The position numbers and the translations under genes were made by a program. Shown here one piece after another: positions 16,834 to 23,865 of a stretch of DNA of 35,590 bases (the first letter of the stretch is position 1; the number at the start of each line of letters is the position of its first letter). Origin of the DNA: Acidobacteriaceae bacterium (GTDB taxonomy: Bacteria; Acidobacteriota; Terriglobia; Bryobacterales; Bryobacteraceae); NCBI GenBank assembly GCA_903970405.1, contig CAJCIT010000265.1:1-35590 (forward strand), in the 5' to 3' direction. Under the pieces are notes generated by a model, which searched no databases, was not told the origin of the DNA, and saw nothing but the letters and a program-made list of their open reading frames with translations.

Positions 16834-17304
16834 ATGAAGTCGAACAATCGCAGAAATTTTCTTGGGCATGGCGCGCTGCTGGCGGCCGGAGCGGGAGCCG
16901 CGGTGGCCGTAACACCCCAGACGGCGTCAGCGCAAGACAAGCCAGTGAAGAAGGTGATCTATAAAGATGGCAAGAAGCCTGAGAAAACGCCCAGGTTCAG
17001 CAGCACCGTCCAGTTCGGCAATCTCCTCTTTATCGCCGGCGTGGGCGCGCATTTCAAGGGTGACATCAAGGCCCACACCAAGCATGTGCTGGATGAGATC
17101 CAGCAGCAACTGGAAGGCGCAGGCTCTTCCATGGAGAAGGTTCTGAAGTGCAACGTGTACCTGGCGCACGGCGAGGATTTCGAGGCCATGAATGAGGTCT
17201 ATACCGGCCGTTGGGGATCGGAACCGCCGGTCCGCACCACCATTGCGGCGGCGTGGATTCCCGGCGACTCGTTGATTGAGATCGACGTCATCGCATCGAT
17301 TTAG
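16834..17304 (+). CDS. Tat-exported RidA (imine/enamine deaminase)
   Basis: 156 aa. RidA family proteins hydrolyse reactive 2-aminoacrylate and other enamine/imine intermediates released by PLP enzymes and amino-acid oxidases. The usual 125-130-aa domain follows an N-terminal twin-arginine signal (NNRRNFLGHGALLAAGAGAA, cleavage likely after ASAQ34). Catalytic residues are retained: Arg134 in PPVRTTIAAAW and Glu149 in SLIEIDVIASI, spaced 15 apart like Arg105/Glu120 of E. coli RidA. SD AAAGGAGGG is strong. RidA is normally cytosolic, so a Tat-exported form is notable, especially beside an exported PLP enzyme cluster on the opposite strand. Confidence 0.9.
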   Translation: MKSNNRRNFLGHGALLAAGAGAAVAVTPQTASAQDKPVKKVIYKDGKKPEKTPRFSSTVQFGNLLFIAGVGAHFKGDIKAHTKHVLDEIQQQLEGAGSSMEKVLKCNVYLAHGEDFEAMNEVYTGRWGSEPPVRTTIAAAWIPGDSLIEIDVIASI

Positions 17305-17786
17305 GCCTGCCCCGGCTTTAGCCGTGGACCGGCGGGTGTATCTACCAAACGAACTGTTCAGGGGAGTGCGGGCCTCAAGTTCGAGCGCACAGAAAGATTC
17401 CCCGCGGCGCGGGAGGATGCTTTACCGCATCGGCCCGTCCACTACCGAATGATGCCGGGGAAGCGATCGAAAGGGAACCTTGATCCGTCACGGGCGTTTG
17501 CCTTTGACGCCGGCGGCATCGGTACGCCTGCTGGCGGTCGCGATGATCGAGCTGCCCTTCGGGGCTCTGTTGGTGGCGGCTGTTGGCGCGCCGCCGCTGC
17601 TGCCGGCGGGCTTGCTCGCGGCAACGGTCGCTGCAATAGCGTCTCGCAGCGAGACAAAAGGCATCCCCACCCTAACGTATTAGTACGTTAGGCTTGGAGG
17701 CTACAAAAAGGGCACCCTGCAACATGTCTACTTTTTGGTCGCGCACCCCTGAGGCGCTGGCGGATTGCAAAACGCCCTGCATTCCG
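17305..17786. other. Intergenic region with paired hairpins
   Basis: 482 bp lie between convergent ridA and fic. A hydrophobic frame (TTG 17480 to 17683; MIELPFGALLVAAVGAPPLL...) could encode a 67-aa membrane peptide, but it has no ATG start and no recognisable family, so it is not called. Two adjacent perfect hairpins occupy 17641-17692. The last 90 bp before the fic stop contain GTCTACTTTTTGGTC, which resembles some insertion-sequence ends, but no transposase or second end is visible. Confidence 0.4.
17641..17692. repeat. Two tandem perfect hairpins
   Basis: GTCTCG-CAG-CGAGAC (17641-17655) is followed after 15 nt by CCTAACGTA-TTAG-TACGTTAGG (17671-17692), a perfect 9-bp stem with a 4-nt loop. 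Neither is followed by a clear T-run on either strand. Position between convergent genes suggests a bidirectional transcription barrier, a recombination scar, or a boundary of acquired DNA carrying fic. Confidence 0.55.
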
Positions 17787-19352
17787 CTACGTCATGTGGC
17801 GATGGTTCACCGTTTCGCTTCCTTCAATCGACCACCGCACGCGCTCGGCTACGAAAGCCGCGAACGGGCCGATATCCAGATCGACGCTGGCGCGATCCAA
17901 TGCTGCGAGATAAGGTGTACGGTCCTCGACGCGGATAACTGTCCAGGGATAGCCCCCGGAAGCCAGCATCGCATTCATCAGGAAGCGGGCCATCCGGCCG
18001 TTTCCGTCGGGATACGGACGGATATAGGCAAATAGCCAGTGGCCGAGTACGGCGCGGACGCCGGGTTCGGTTTCGTCTTCCAACAGATCGAAAAGCGCCG
18101 GCATTGCATCGCGCACCGCCTCCCAGCGTGGCGGCACGTATCGTGACTGGCGCAAATAAACCGCATCGTTACGGTAACCGGCAAGCGCAGCCGGAGCAAT
18201 CAGGCCCGCCGCTACGCAGGGCTGAAACAGTTCGCGATACCACTCACGGTGACTATGGCGAACGAGACTGCCGGGATTGGCCCCACCGACGATTTCGGAG
18301 ACGTTTCGTTTTACAACCTGAAAGGCCTGCCAATAGCCTCGCGCAGCAAGGGCATCGCGGCTCAGCCTGTCAGCACCCTGGTTGTCTGGATCCCAGCCGC
18401 CAGCCCGCACCTGCTCGATCAGCGAGCCGGACACAGTGTATCCCTCAATCGAAAGGGAATGGTAAGCGTCGTGGCGATAGATGTCATCGACGGATTGCAG
18501 ATACTGCTCTCTGTCTTGCGGAATTCCTGGCGGCTCCGGAAAGGTCTCCAAAACGCGTCCACGCATGGATTCCCACATCGCTCGCACCCGTCCCACAATG
18601 GGCGCCACTGTGGTGGGCAACGGCGCAAGCACTTGCTGCTGCGATGCGAAGGGATCAGTCTCGCGGACATCGTACCCCGCGGATTTCATTGTCGCGAGGA
18701 TTTCACCAGCAAGCTCTGGGCGGTTACTATGACGAAAAGCGCCGGCCAGCCTGCCAGCCACTATCGAGCGTCCGCCCTCCAGAAGCCGGCGAAGAACGTC
18801 GGATGCATCGCGGATGCCGGCGAGGACAACACGGGTTTCGATAGGGTTGCGCTTGAAGAAAGCCTCCGACACTCCCACGAGAGCCGCCGCAGGCGAAAAT
18901 ATCCTAAGTCCTTCCCTCATCACCAAATCCGTTAAAGGCGGCATTGACGGTTCTTTGAGGTCATAGAGCGACGTGCCGAACAGAAGCTCGATCTTATTGT
19001 TTGCAGCGCGAGGGCTGTTTATAACCGCCTGAGAGGGGATGACAGTGTTCTCGGCATGCAGCAAAAGCGATTGCTCCGGCGAGAGATGCCATTCCTCGGC
19101 GAATCGTTCCTGACAATACCGCGCACAAAACTCCCAGAAAGACGCATACCATGGCGTCGTGTCGCCAGTGCGGGCACTTGGGCTTGAGGAAATCAGCCAT
19201 CCCTTTATGACCTCTTGAATGAACCCATTCTGAAGCAGTCGCTCGCGATTGACGCGGCTAAGCTCGTTGGACTTAAAGACACGCCGCCCGCCTTTTTGAA
19301 GCGCCTGTAGGGCAGTCAGCGATGTAGCGAGCTTTTCGTTGGGAGTTGGCAT
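17787..19352 (-). CDS. Fic-domain protein with Arg at catalytic His position
   Basis: 521 aa. Fic enzymes transfer AMP or related groups to target hydroxyls. The Fic domain (about 285-510) has an inhibitory motif of the S-x-x-x-E-G type at its N-side (HSLSIEG; Ser299, Glu303, Gly304), as in class II Fic proteins with an internal autoinhibitory helix. The flap and core follow, then FAYIRPYPDGNGRMARFLMN (441-460). In the consensus H-x-F-x-D-G-N-G-R-x-x-R the catalytic His is Arg445 (codon CGT, one base from CAT) and Phe is Tyr447. The phosphate-binding DGNGR-x-x-R part is intact. The N-terminal 235 residues look like a winged-helix plus AbiEi-like antitoxin/regulator region (VFKSNELSRVNRERLLQNGFIQEVIKGWL). 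No partner gene is adjacent. It is preceded by a 24-bp-period repeat array. Confidence 0.85.
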   Translation of the reverse strand: MPTPNEKLATSLTALQALQKGGRRVFKSNELSRVNRERLLQNGFIQEVIKGWLISSSPSARTGDTTPWYASFWEFCARYCQERFAEEWHLSPEQSLLLHAENTVIPSQAVINSPRAANNKIELLFGTSLYDLKEPSMPPLTDLVMREGLRIFSPAAALVGVSEAFFKRNPIETRVVLAGIRDASDVLRRLLEGGRSIVAGRLAGAFRHSNRPELAGEILATMKSAGYDVRETDPFASQQQVLAPLPTTVAPIVGRVRAMWESMRGRVLETFPEPPGIPQDREQYLQSVDDIYRHDAYHSLSIEGYTVSGSLIEQVRAGGWDPDNQGADRLSRDALAARGYWQAFQVVKRNVSEIVGGANPGSLVRHSHREWYRELFQPCVAAGLIAPAALAGYRNDAVYLRQSRYVPPRWEAVRDAMPALFDLLEDETEPGVRAVLGHWLFAYIRPYPDGNGRMARFLMNAMLASGGYPWTVIRVEDRTPYLAALDRASVDLDIGPFAAFVAERVRWSIEGSETVNHRHMT

Positions 19353-19689
19353 TCCGCTACTGCCTCGGGCTTCAGGATGAATACAAGTTTATCATGCTGT
19401 ACGTATACAAGTAGATGATGACGTACAGATACAAGTTAATGATGTCGCGCCATTACAAGTATATTCTGCATGACGCTCCCCATGTCATTCAGAATATGCA
19501 CCCAGTCGGATCGAGGGGAAGTTCGCCGGGGGCGGTTCGGGCATCTATCGGCGACTTGCGGGATGGCCAGAACCCCTGCGTCATCCCCGAGAGAACTCCG
19601 CAGCGAGGCAAGCGATAAAACAGTGCCTGGTGAGCAGCGAGCCGATCCGCCCGATTTCCTCAGCATTTCGGAACGGAATGCAAGCTTGG
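19353..19689. other. Intergenic region upstream of fic
   Basis: 337 bp lie between the fic start and the pal stop, both on the minus strand. The half next to fic holds the 24-bp-period repeats. The rest (about 19490-19689) is GC-rich with short, unrecognisable frames on both strands. No RNA gene or clear terminator for fic's upstream neighbour is seen. Confidence 0.4.
19381..19476 (-). promoter_or_regulatory. Four 24-bp direct repeats, likely fic operator/promoter
   Basis: The core ACAAGT begins at 19383, 19407, 19431 and 19455, exactly 24 nt apart. Three copies share ATACAAGT and the fourth has TTACAAGT. A second conserved block (ATGATG or similar) follows about 4 nt after each of the first three cores. 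The array lies 29-125 nt upstream of the fic ATG. On the minus strand a -10-like TATACT (19458-19463) overlaps the fourth copy, with ATGACA (19483-19488) as a possible -35 at 19-nt spacing. Regular spacing suggests cooperative binding of a regulator on one face, plausibly the AbiEi-like N-terminus of the Fic protein itself. This is inference. Confidence 0.6.
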
Positions 19690-20469
19690 TTACTGAGCCG
19701 CGTTGAAGTGCGCGCGGCGATTCTGCAAGTAGCAGTCTTCCGTCGCGTCGGTGCAAAGCGGACGCTCCTTGCCGAAACTGACCGTTTTCAATTTGTCGCC
19801 AGGGACGCCCAGCGAAATGAGAGCGTCTTTGGTTGCCGAAGCACGGCGGTCGCCCAGGCCGATGTTATATTCGGCGGACCCGCGCTCGTCGCAGTGGCCT
19901 TCTATCGTGACCACAATATTCGGGAAGTTCACGAAAATGGTCTTGAGCGTGTTGGCGTCAGCCGAAAGCGTGGCCTGATCCTCCTGTCGAACGTCGCTCT
20001 TGTCGTACTCAAAATGCAGATCCTGAAGCTGAGCGATCAATTCCTGCCAGGTTTGCTTCGAGACGACCGGGGGTTGGACCGGCGGAGGGGGCGTGGCCAC
20101 GGTGACGGTGACGCTGGCCGTCTGCTGGCCGCCCGCGCTCGCGGCAGTGAGGGTATAGGTTGTCGTTTCAGTGGGATAAACGGCGCGGCGGCCGTTCGGG
20201 CTCACTTGGCCGACACTATGATCGATGACAACGTTCGTAGCGCCGGTCACAGCCCACCGGAGAGAGGATGGCTGGCCACTCTCAATGGTAGTGGGTTCCG
20301 CAGTGAAGAAGCTGATCACGGGCGCCGTGGAACTGGCTTGCGGCGCATTTCCCGACTGTTGCGGCAATGGTGCGGTTGGCCCCGCAGTGACCTTCGGCTT
20401 GGATTTGCAGGCTCCAGTAATGGCAAGCGCGATGACGGCAAGTGCAATCCCCACGTTACGTTTCATCAT
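19690..20469 (-). CDS. pal: Peptidoglycan-associated lipoprotein with Ig-like insert
   Basis: 259 aa, longer than the usual 160-190. The lipoprotein signal has lipobox ITGAC (Cys21; a second Met allows a start one codon later). Residues about 48-127 form an Ig-like domain (ISFFTAEPTTIESGQPSSLR...VYPTETTTYTLTAASAGG) of a type common in acidobacterial surface proteins. A Pro-rich linker follows, then an OmpA-type domain (about 148-259) with HFEYDKSDVR, VVTIEGHCDERGSAEYNIGLG, RRASATKDAL and NRRAHF, which bind meso-diaminopimelate. Pal anchors the outer membrane to peptidoglycan and cycles with TolB. It is the last gene of tolQRAB-pal, 78 nt after tolB. Confidence 0.93.
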   Translation of the reverse strand: MMKRNVGIALAVIALAITGACKSKPKVTAGPTAPLPQQSGNAPQASSTAPVISFFTAEPTTIESGQPSSLRWAVTGATNVVIDHSVGQVSPNGRRAVYPTETTTYTLTAASAGGQQTASVTVTVATPPPPVQPPVVSKQTWQELIAQLQDLHFEYDKSDVRQEDQATLSADANTLKTIFVNFPNIVVTIEGHCDERGSAEYNIGLGDRRASATKDALISLGVPGDKLKTVSFGKERPLCTDATEDCYLQNRRAHFNAAQ

Positions 20470-20547
20470 TGGCGAATCGATCCTCCTGAAATGGTGCTAC
20501 TTGTTCTGTCTTCTCAGCTTACAGAATGGGCAAAGCTTGACTCCGCG

Positions 20548-21945
20548 TCATTGGGACGCAGCCACCCAGACCGGCTTCTCATTACTGCCTTGCGTGGTGA
20601 GCTGCTTCTTATCCTTGCCATCGGCCGTCATGGTCCAGATCTGGGAGCTCCGGCCGCGCTTTGAGGCGTACGCAATATGAACGTTATCCGGGGCCCAGGA
20701 TGGATTCTCATTGCGGCCCTCATTGTTCGTCAACTGAACCAGCTTTGACGAATCGGTAACGTCCATCACGAAGATGTTGTAGTTTCCGGGTTCAAAGCCC
20801 TTGGTCCAGGCAAAGGCGATCTGCTGGCCATTGGGCGCCCAAGCGGGATTGGTGGCTTCTCCTTCGCCGTTGCTGAGACGCTGGGCGTCCGCGCCATCGA
20901 TGTGCATGCGGTAAATCTGCGGCATGCCTGAGCGGCCAGAGACCCACACAATGTCCGCGCCCGTTTTTGGATTGATCTTCGGCTCTACTTCAATGGCATT
21001 CGATGCGGTGACGCGGCGCAATCCGCTGCCGTCGATGTTGGCGGTGAAGAGCTGGGCGGCGCCGCCGTTCGCGGTGGACGAAAAGATGACTTGCTTCGAG
21101 TCAGGCGTAAAATCCACGAACGCATTCATAGAGGCCTGCTGGTTGTAGAAATTGAGCCTGCGATTGGACTCGAGTGAGAAGAGGACGATCTCCGGCCGGC
21201 CGCGCAACCAACTGGTGAAGGCCAGCTTCTTGCCGTCGGGCGAGACGGAAGGGAAGGTAGAGATGGTGTTATAGCGTGTGATCTGGCGCTGATCGGTACC
21301 GTCGTAACTCATTGACCAGATCTCTTTGGATCCGGTCCGGTCAGAGACGAAGATAATGCGCGAGCCGATCAGGCTCTTCGCGCCGAAAACCGCCAGAATG
21401 TCGGCAGCGTACTGATGCGCCACTCGTCGAACGCCATCTTCGTCCAGCGTCCCGGTATAAGGCTTGGCCACGAGTTGCGCCTGCTGAAGCGTAGAGATGG
21501 CGTTGCTGGTGGAGTAGAAATAGCCGAAGAGAACGAACTGACTTCCCTGCTCAGCTCCGTATCCGAAGCCCAGATAATTGGCATTGACGGGCGCGAGCCC
21601 CCAGTCTGTGAGGCGCAAGCCACTAGCCGGGTGGGCGGTGGGAACGGCGCCGGCCTGCAGGTCATTAATGCTCTGGGGAACCTGCAAGGGATAGAGCGTC
21701 TTGGGAACCAGCTTAATGAGCGGCGATGCGCCGAGATCGGCAGTAACGGTGGCGTTGAAAAGAGCCATGTACTGTTGGGCGGCGCCAGTGGCGCGAAAGT
21801 CTGTGACGGCGACGGTCTGAACAGTGGACGTGCCCTCGATCTTGATATTCGTCGGCGGTTGCTGGGCGAGCGCGCGCCAAGACAAGCCGGCGGCGAGAAT
21901 GGCGGCTGTAGCGATTAGGAATGAGAACAGTTTGCGCGGTTTCAT
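20548..21945 (-). CDS. tolB: Tol-Pal system periplasmic protein TolB
   Basis: 465 aa. Signal peptide of about 28 residues (RKLFSFLIATAAILAAGLSW...ALAQ). The N-terminal alpha/beta domain (about 35-170) binds the TolA partner and contains VTDFRATGAAQQYMALFNAT and LTDWGLAPVNANYLGFGYG. The six-bladed propeller (about 190-460) has repeated WD40-like motifs: RIIFVSDRTGSKEIWSMSYD, FPSVSPDGKKLAFTSWLRG, NPAWAPNGQQIAFAWTKG and NPSWAPDNVHIAYASKRGRS. TolB links Pal to TolA in the periplasm. Its ATG directly follows the tolA stop with no spacer, so the two are translationally coupled. Confidence 0.93.
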   Translation of the reverse strand: MKPRKLFSFLIATAAILAAGLSWRALAQQPPTNIKIEGTSTVQTVAVTDFRATGAAQQYMALFNATVTADLGASPLIKLVPKTLYPLQVPQSINDLQAGAVPTAHPASGLRLTDWGLAPVNANYLGFGYGAEQGSQFVLFGYFYSTSNAISTLQQAQLVAKPYTGTLDEDGVRRVAHQYAADILAVFGAKSLIGSRIIFVSDRTGSKEIWSMSYDGTDQRQITRYNTISTFPSVSPDGKKLAFTSWLRGRPEIVLFSLESNRRLNFYNQQASMNAFVDFTPDSKQVIFSSTANGGAAQLFTANIDGSGLRRVTASNAIEVEPKINPKTGADIVWVSGRSGMPQIYRMHIDGADAQRLSNGEGEATNPAWAPNGQQIAFAWTKGFEPGNYNIFVMDVTDSSKLVQLTNNEGRNENPSWAPDNVHIAYASKRGRSSQIWTMTADGKDKKQLTTQGSNEKPVWVAASQ

Positions 21946-22728
21946 TTACTTGAGGTTGAACGTGAATTGAATCGGGAATGACGAACCCAGGCCGGGTGGG
22001 AGCGGTGGCAGCGGGTTGGCCTGGTAGAGGGCCCGGAGCACCGAGTTGTCGATGGCGGGATTGCCGCTGGTTTGCACCAGTTGAATGTTCTGGACAGAAC
22101 CGTTCTGCATGATGATGAGGCTGACCACAGCGGGGTCGCGCTGACCGCGCGGGTCCAGGCCATGACGCTGCCAGGCCGCGGTGATGCGCTGACGCAGCAA
22201 ATCCGCGTACGCGCCGAACTTCGTGCCCAGCACCGAGTTCTCACTGATTCCGACGCCGTTGCTTCCCGCCGGGGGCGTGTACATGGGATTCGAGGCGGCC
22301 TGTCTGGTGCTGGCGAAGACCTGGTTGTCCGGCGGCAGCGGCGCGTATTTTTGTACGTTCTTGGGCCGGATATCCGGTTTCTTCTTGTGCGTTTCGTTGA
22401 TGCTGAACGCGTCCTTTGCAGGAAGCGGCTTGACTTCCGTTTCAACCTTATTGGGTTTCGAAAGGACCAGGGAACGAGTGTCGCTCGCCACCGGATTTGG
22501 CGGAGCGGGAGGGTGCGGGATCGGGATACTTGAGACTGCGGAAACCGTGTAGGCGCCCGGCGCCACAGTTTCGCTGCCGATCCGCTCACCCGGGCGATTC
22601 AGCCACCATGTGGACGCAAGAAGCAGGCCTATCAGAGTGACGTGAAACAATAGAGACCAGAAGGCCGGGATTCCAAGGCGATCGCGCTCATCGAGAATGT
22701 CCACATGAGCCATGGGCGATTGCGGCAT
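21946..22728 (-). CDS. tolA: TolA/TonB-like energy-transducing protein
   Basis: 260 aa. A short cytoplasmic N-terminus (DILDERDRLGIPAF) precedes one membrane helix (WSLLFHVTLIGLLLASTWWL, about 24-43). The periplasmic linker is Pro/Lys-rich rather than the very long Ala/Lys helix of enterobacterial TolA (421 aa in E. coli). The C-terminal domain (about 175-260) has the TonB/TolA fold: YADLLRQRITAAWQRHGL, VVSLIIMQNGSVQNIQLVQT and DNSVLRALYQANPLPPLPP. It spans the periplasm and delivers force from the TolQ-TolR motor to TolB/Pal. Position between tolR and tolB supports the tolA name although the sequence is equally TonB-like. Confidence 0.88.
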   Translation of the reverse strand: MPQSPMAHVDILDERDRLGIPAFWSLLFHVTLIGLLLASTWWLNRPGERIGSETVAPGAYTVSAVSSIPIPHPPAPPNPVASDTRSLVLSKPNKVETEVKPLPAKDAFSINETHKKKPDIRPKNVQKYAPLPPDNQVFASTRQAASNPMYTPPAGSNGVGISENSVLGTKFGAYADLLRQRITAAWQRHGLDPRGQRDPAVVSLIIMQNGSVQNIQLVQTSGNPAIDNSVLRALYQANPLPPLPPGLGSSFPIQFTFNLK

Positions 22729-22735
22729 AGGCAGG

Positions 22736-23182
22736 CTACTTGCGGTCCGATGAATCCGTGGGCGCCGTTACCACTTTGACCTCAAACTGCGCCTGACCCA
22801 GGACGGAGACGACTTGGGCGATGGGCTCCCAGGGAGTTTCCTTGTCCGCCCTGACGAAGACAGCTTTGGCGCCCTTGAACCGTTCGCGGATCGCAGAGCC
22901 GAGGACATTGATATTGATGGGCTTGTCGCCGAGGTAAGATTCGCCCAACCTGGTGATGGAGACCACCGGCAAATCCTGATTCGTACTCTTGGTCTGGGTG
23001 ACCTGCGGCACCTTGATATCCAGACCGAACTCCATGACATTGGCGGTAATCATGAAGATGATCAGCAACACCAGAACCACGTCAACTAACGGAACGACGT
23101 TGATTTCCGAATTCGCGGACGGGCCGCCAAAGCGCCGCCCGCGCCGCGTGTACCCACCTCCGTTGCCGGTTGAGAAGGCCAT
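22736..23182 (-). CDS. tolR: TolR/ExbD-type proton-channel subunit
   Basis: 148 aa. A cytoplasmic N-terminus rich in Gly/Arg is followed by SEINVVPLVDVVLVLLIIFM (25-44), in which Asp34 is the conserved proton-conducting residue of ExbD/TolR helices. A periplasmic domain follows (LPVVSITRLGESYLGDKPIN; RFKGAKAVFVRADKETPWEP). It dimerises within the TolQ pentamer and couples the proton-motive force to TolA. Its ATG shares one base with the tolQ stop (TAATG), so expression is coupled. Confidence 0.92.
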   Translation of the reverse strand: MAFSTGNGGGYTRRGRRFGGPSANSEINVVPLVDVVLVLLIIFMITANVMEFGLDIKVPQVTQTKSTNQDLPVVSITRLGESYLGDKPININVLGSAIRERFKGAKAVFVRADKETPWEPIAQVVSVLGQAQFEVKVVTAPTDSSDRK

Positions 23183-23865
23183 TACTCGCCGAAATTCCGT
23201 TCTGCCATGTTCTGGAACTCGATGGCAAAGTCTTCCATGCGTGTGCCGAGTTCCTTGATGGCGGTGCTGAACATGTTGTAGAAGATAACCGCCGGAATAG
23301 CGGCGGCGAGACCCAGAGCGGTAGTGACCAGCGCTTCGGAGATGCCGGGCGCGACAGCCCGAAGACTGGCGCTTCCGGCGGCGCCGAGCCCATTGAACGC
23401 GTCCATGATGCCCCAGACGGTTCCAAACAGTCCGATGAAGGGCGAGACGGAGGCGACAGTGGCAAGCCAGTTCATGTTCTTTTCGAGCTTGGCAATCTCT
23501 TCACTGATACCGAGTTGCAGACTGCGCTCAATGGACGCGCGATTGACGAGGCTGCCCCGCTGTTTCATCTGCCGCTCAACTTCGCCGTAACCAAAATCAA
23601 AGACCGCGACCAGGGGCGCGGAGGCGAACTGTTCGCTTGCCAAGGCGACGGCCTGCAGGTTGCTTGCCTTCCGGAAGGCGCGAAGGAAGCTGCGATTCTG
23701 ACGCCTGGCCTTGCCAAAGAGACCCAATTTGGCAAACACGATGGTCCACGACAGTAACGAACCCAAAACAAGAATGGCGACAACCGCCATTGGAACAGGC
23801 TTTATGTTTTCAAAAATGCTGACGAGGCTAACCTGCAGCCACGCTGGTAGTAGCACAAAGGGCAA
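23182..23865 (-). CDS. tolQ: TolQ/ExbB/MotA-type proton-channel subunit
   Basis: 227 aa. The TTG start is supported by AAAGGA 6 nt upstream; a GTG three codons in is possible. Three membrane helices are visible: MAVVAILVLGSLLSWTIVFA (about 26-45), NWLATVASVSPFIGLFGTVW (about 124-143) and ALGLAAAIPAVIFYNMFS (about 175-192). The TVWGIMDAF and PGISEALVTTALGLAAAIPA motifs are diagnostic of the MotA/TolQ/ExbB channel family. TolQ forms the inner-membrane pentamer of the Tol-Pal motor. It is the first gene of the operon; its promoter must lie in 23866-24000. Confidence 0.93.
   Translation of the reverse strand: MPFVLLPAWLQVSLVSIFENIKPVPMAVVAILVLGSLLSWTIVFAKLGLFGKARRQNRSFLRAFRKASNLQAVALASEQFASAPLVAVFDFGYGEVERQMKQRGSLVNRASIERSLQLGISEEIAKLEKNMNWLATVASVSPFIGLFGTVWGIMDAFNGLGAAGSASLRAVAPGISEALVTTALGLAAAIPAVIFYNMFSTAIKELGTRMEDFAIEFQNMAERNFGE

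Noticed and set aside
17480..17683. 67-codon hydrophobic frame starting at TTG
   Set aside because: It has no good start or ribosome-binding site, runs into the hairpin pair, and matches no family I recognise; it may be chance in GC-rich DNA.
17700..17745. Insertion-sequence end (GTCTACTTTTTGGTC-like)
   Set aside because: It resembles some IS termini by eye, but there is no transposase fragment, target duplication or opposite end in the window.
19381..19476. CRISPR array
   Set aside because: Only about 8 bp per 24-bp unit is conserved, spacers would be too short, and no cas genes are present. An operator or iteron-like array fits better.
19630..20664. A 344-codon plus-strand frame opposite pal and the tolB end
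   Set aside because: It crosses the pal-tolB gene boundary antisense and shows no protein character.
21946..22728. TonB rather than TolA
   Set aside because: The C-terminal domain alone is ambiguous, but gene order tolQ-tolR-this-tolB-pal with zero-gap coupling to tolB makes the Tol role far more likely.
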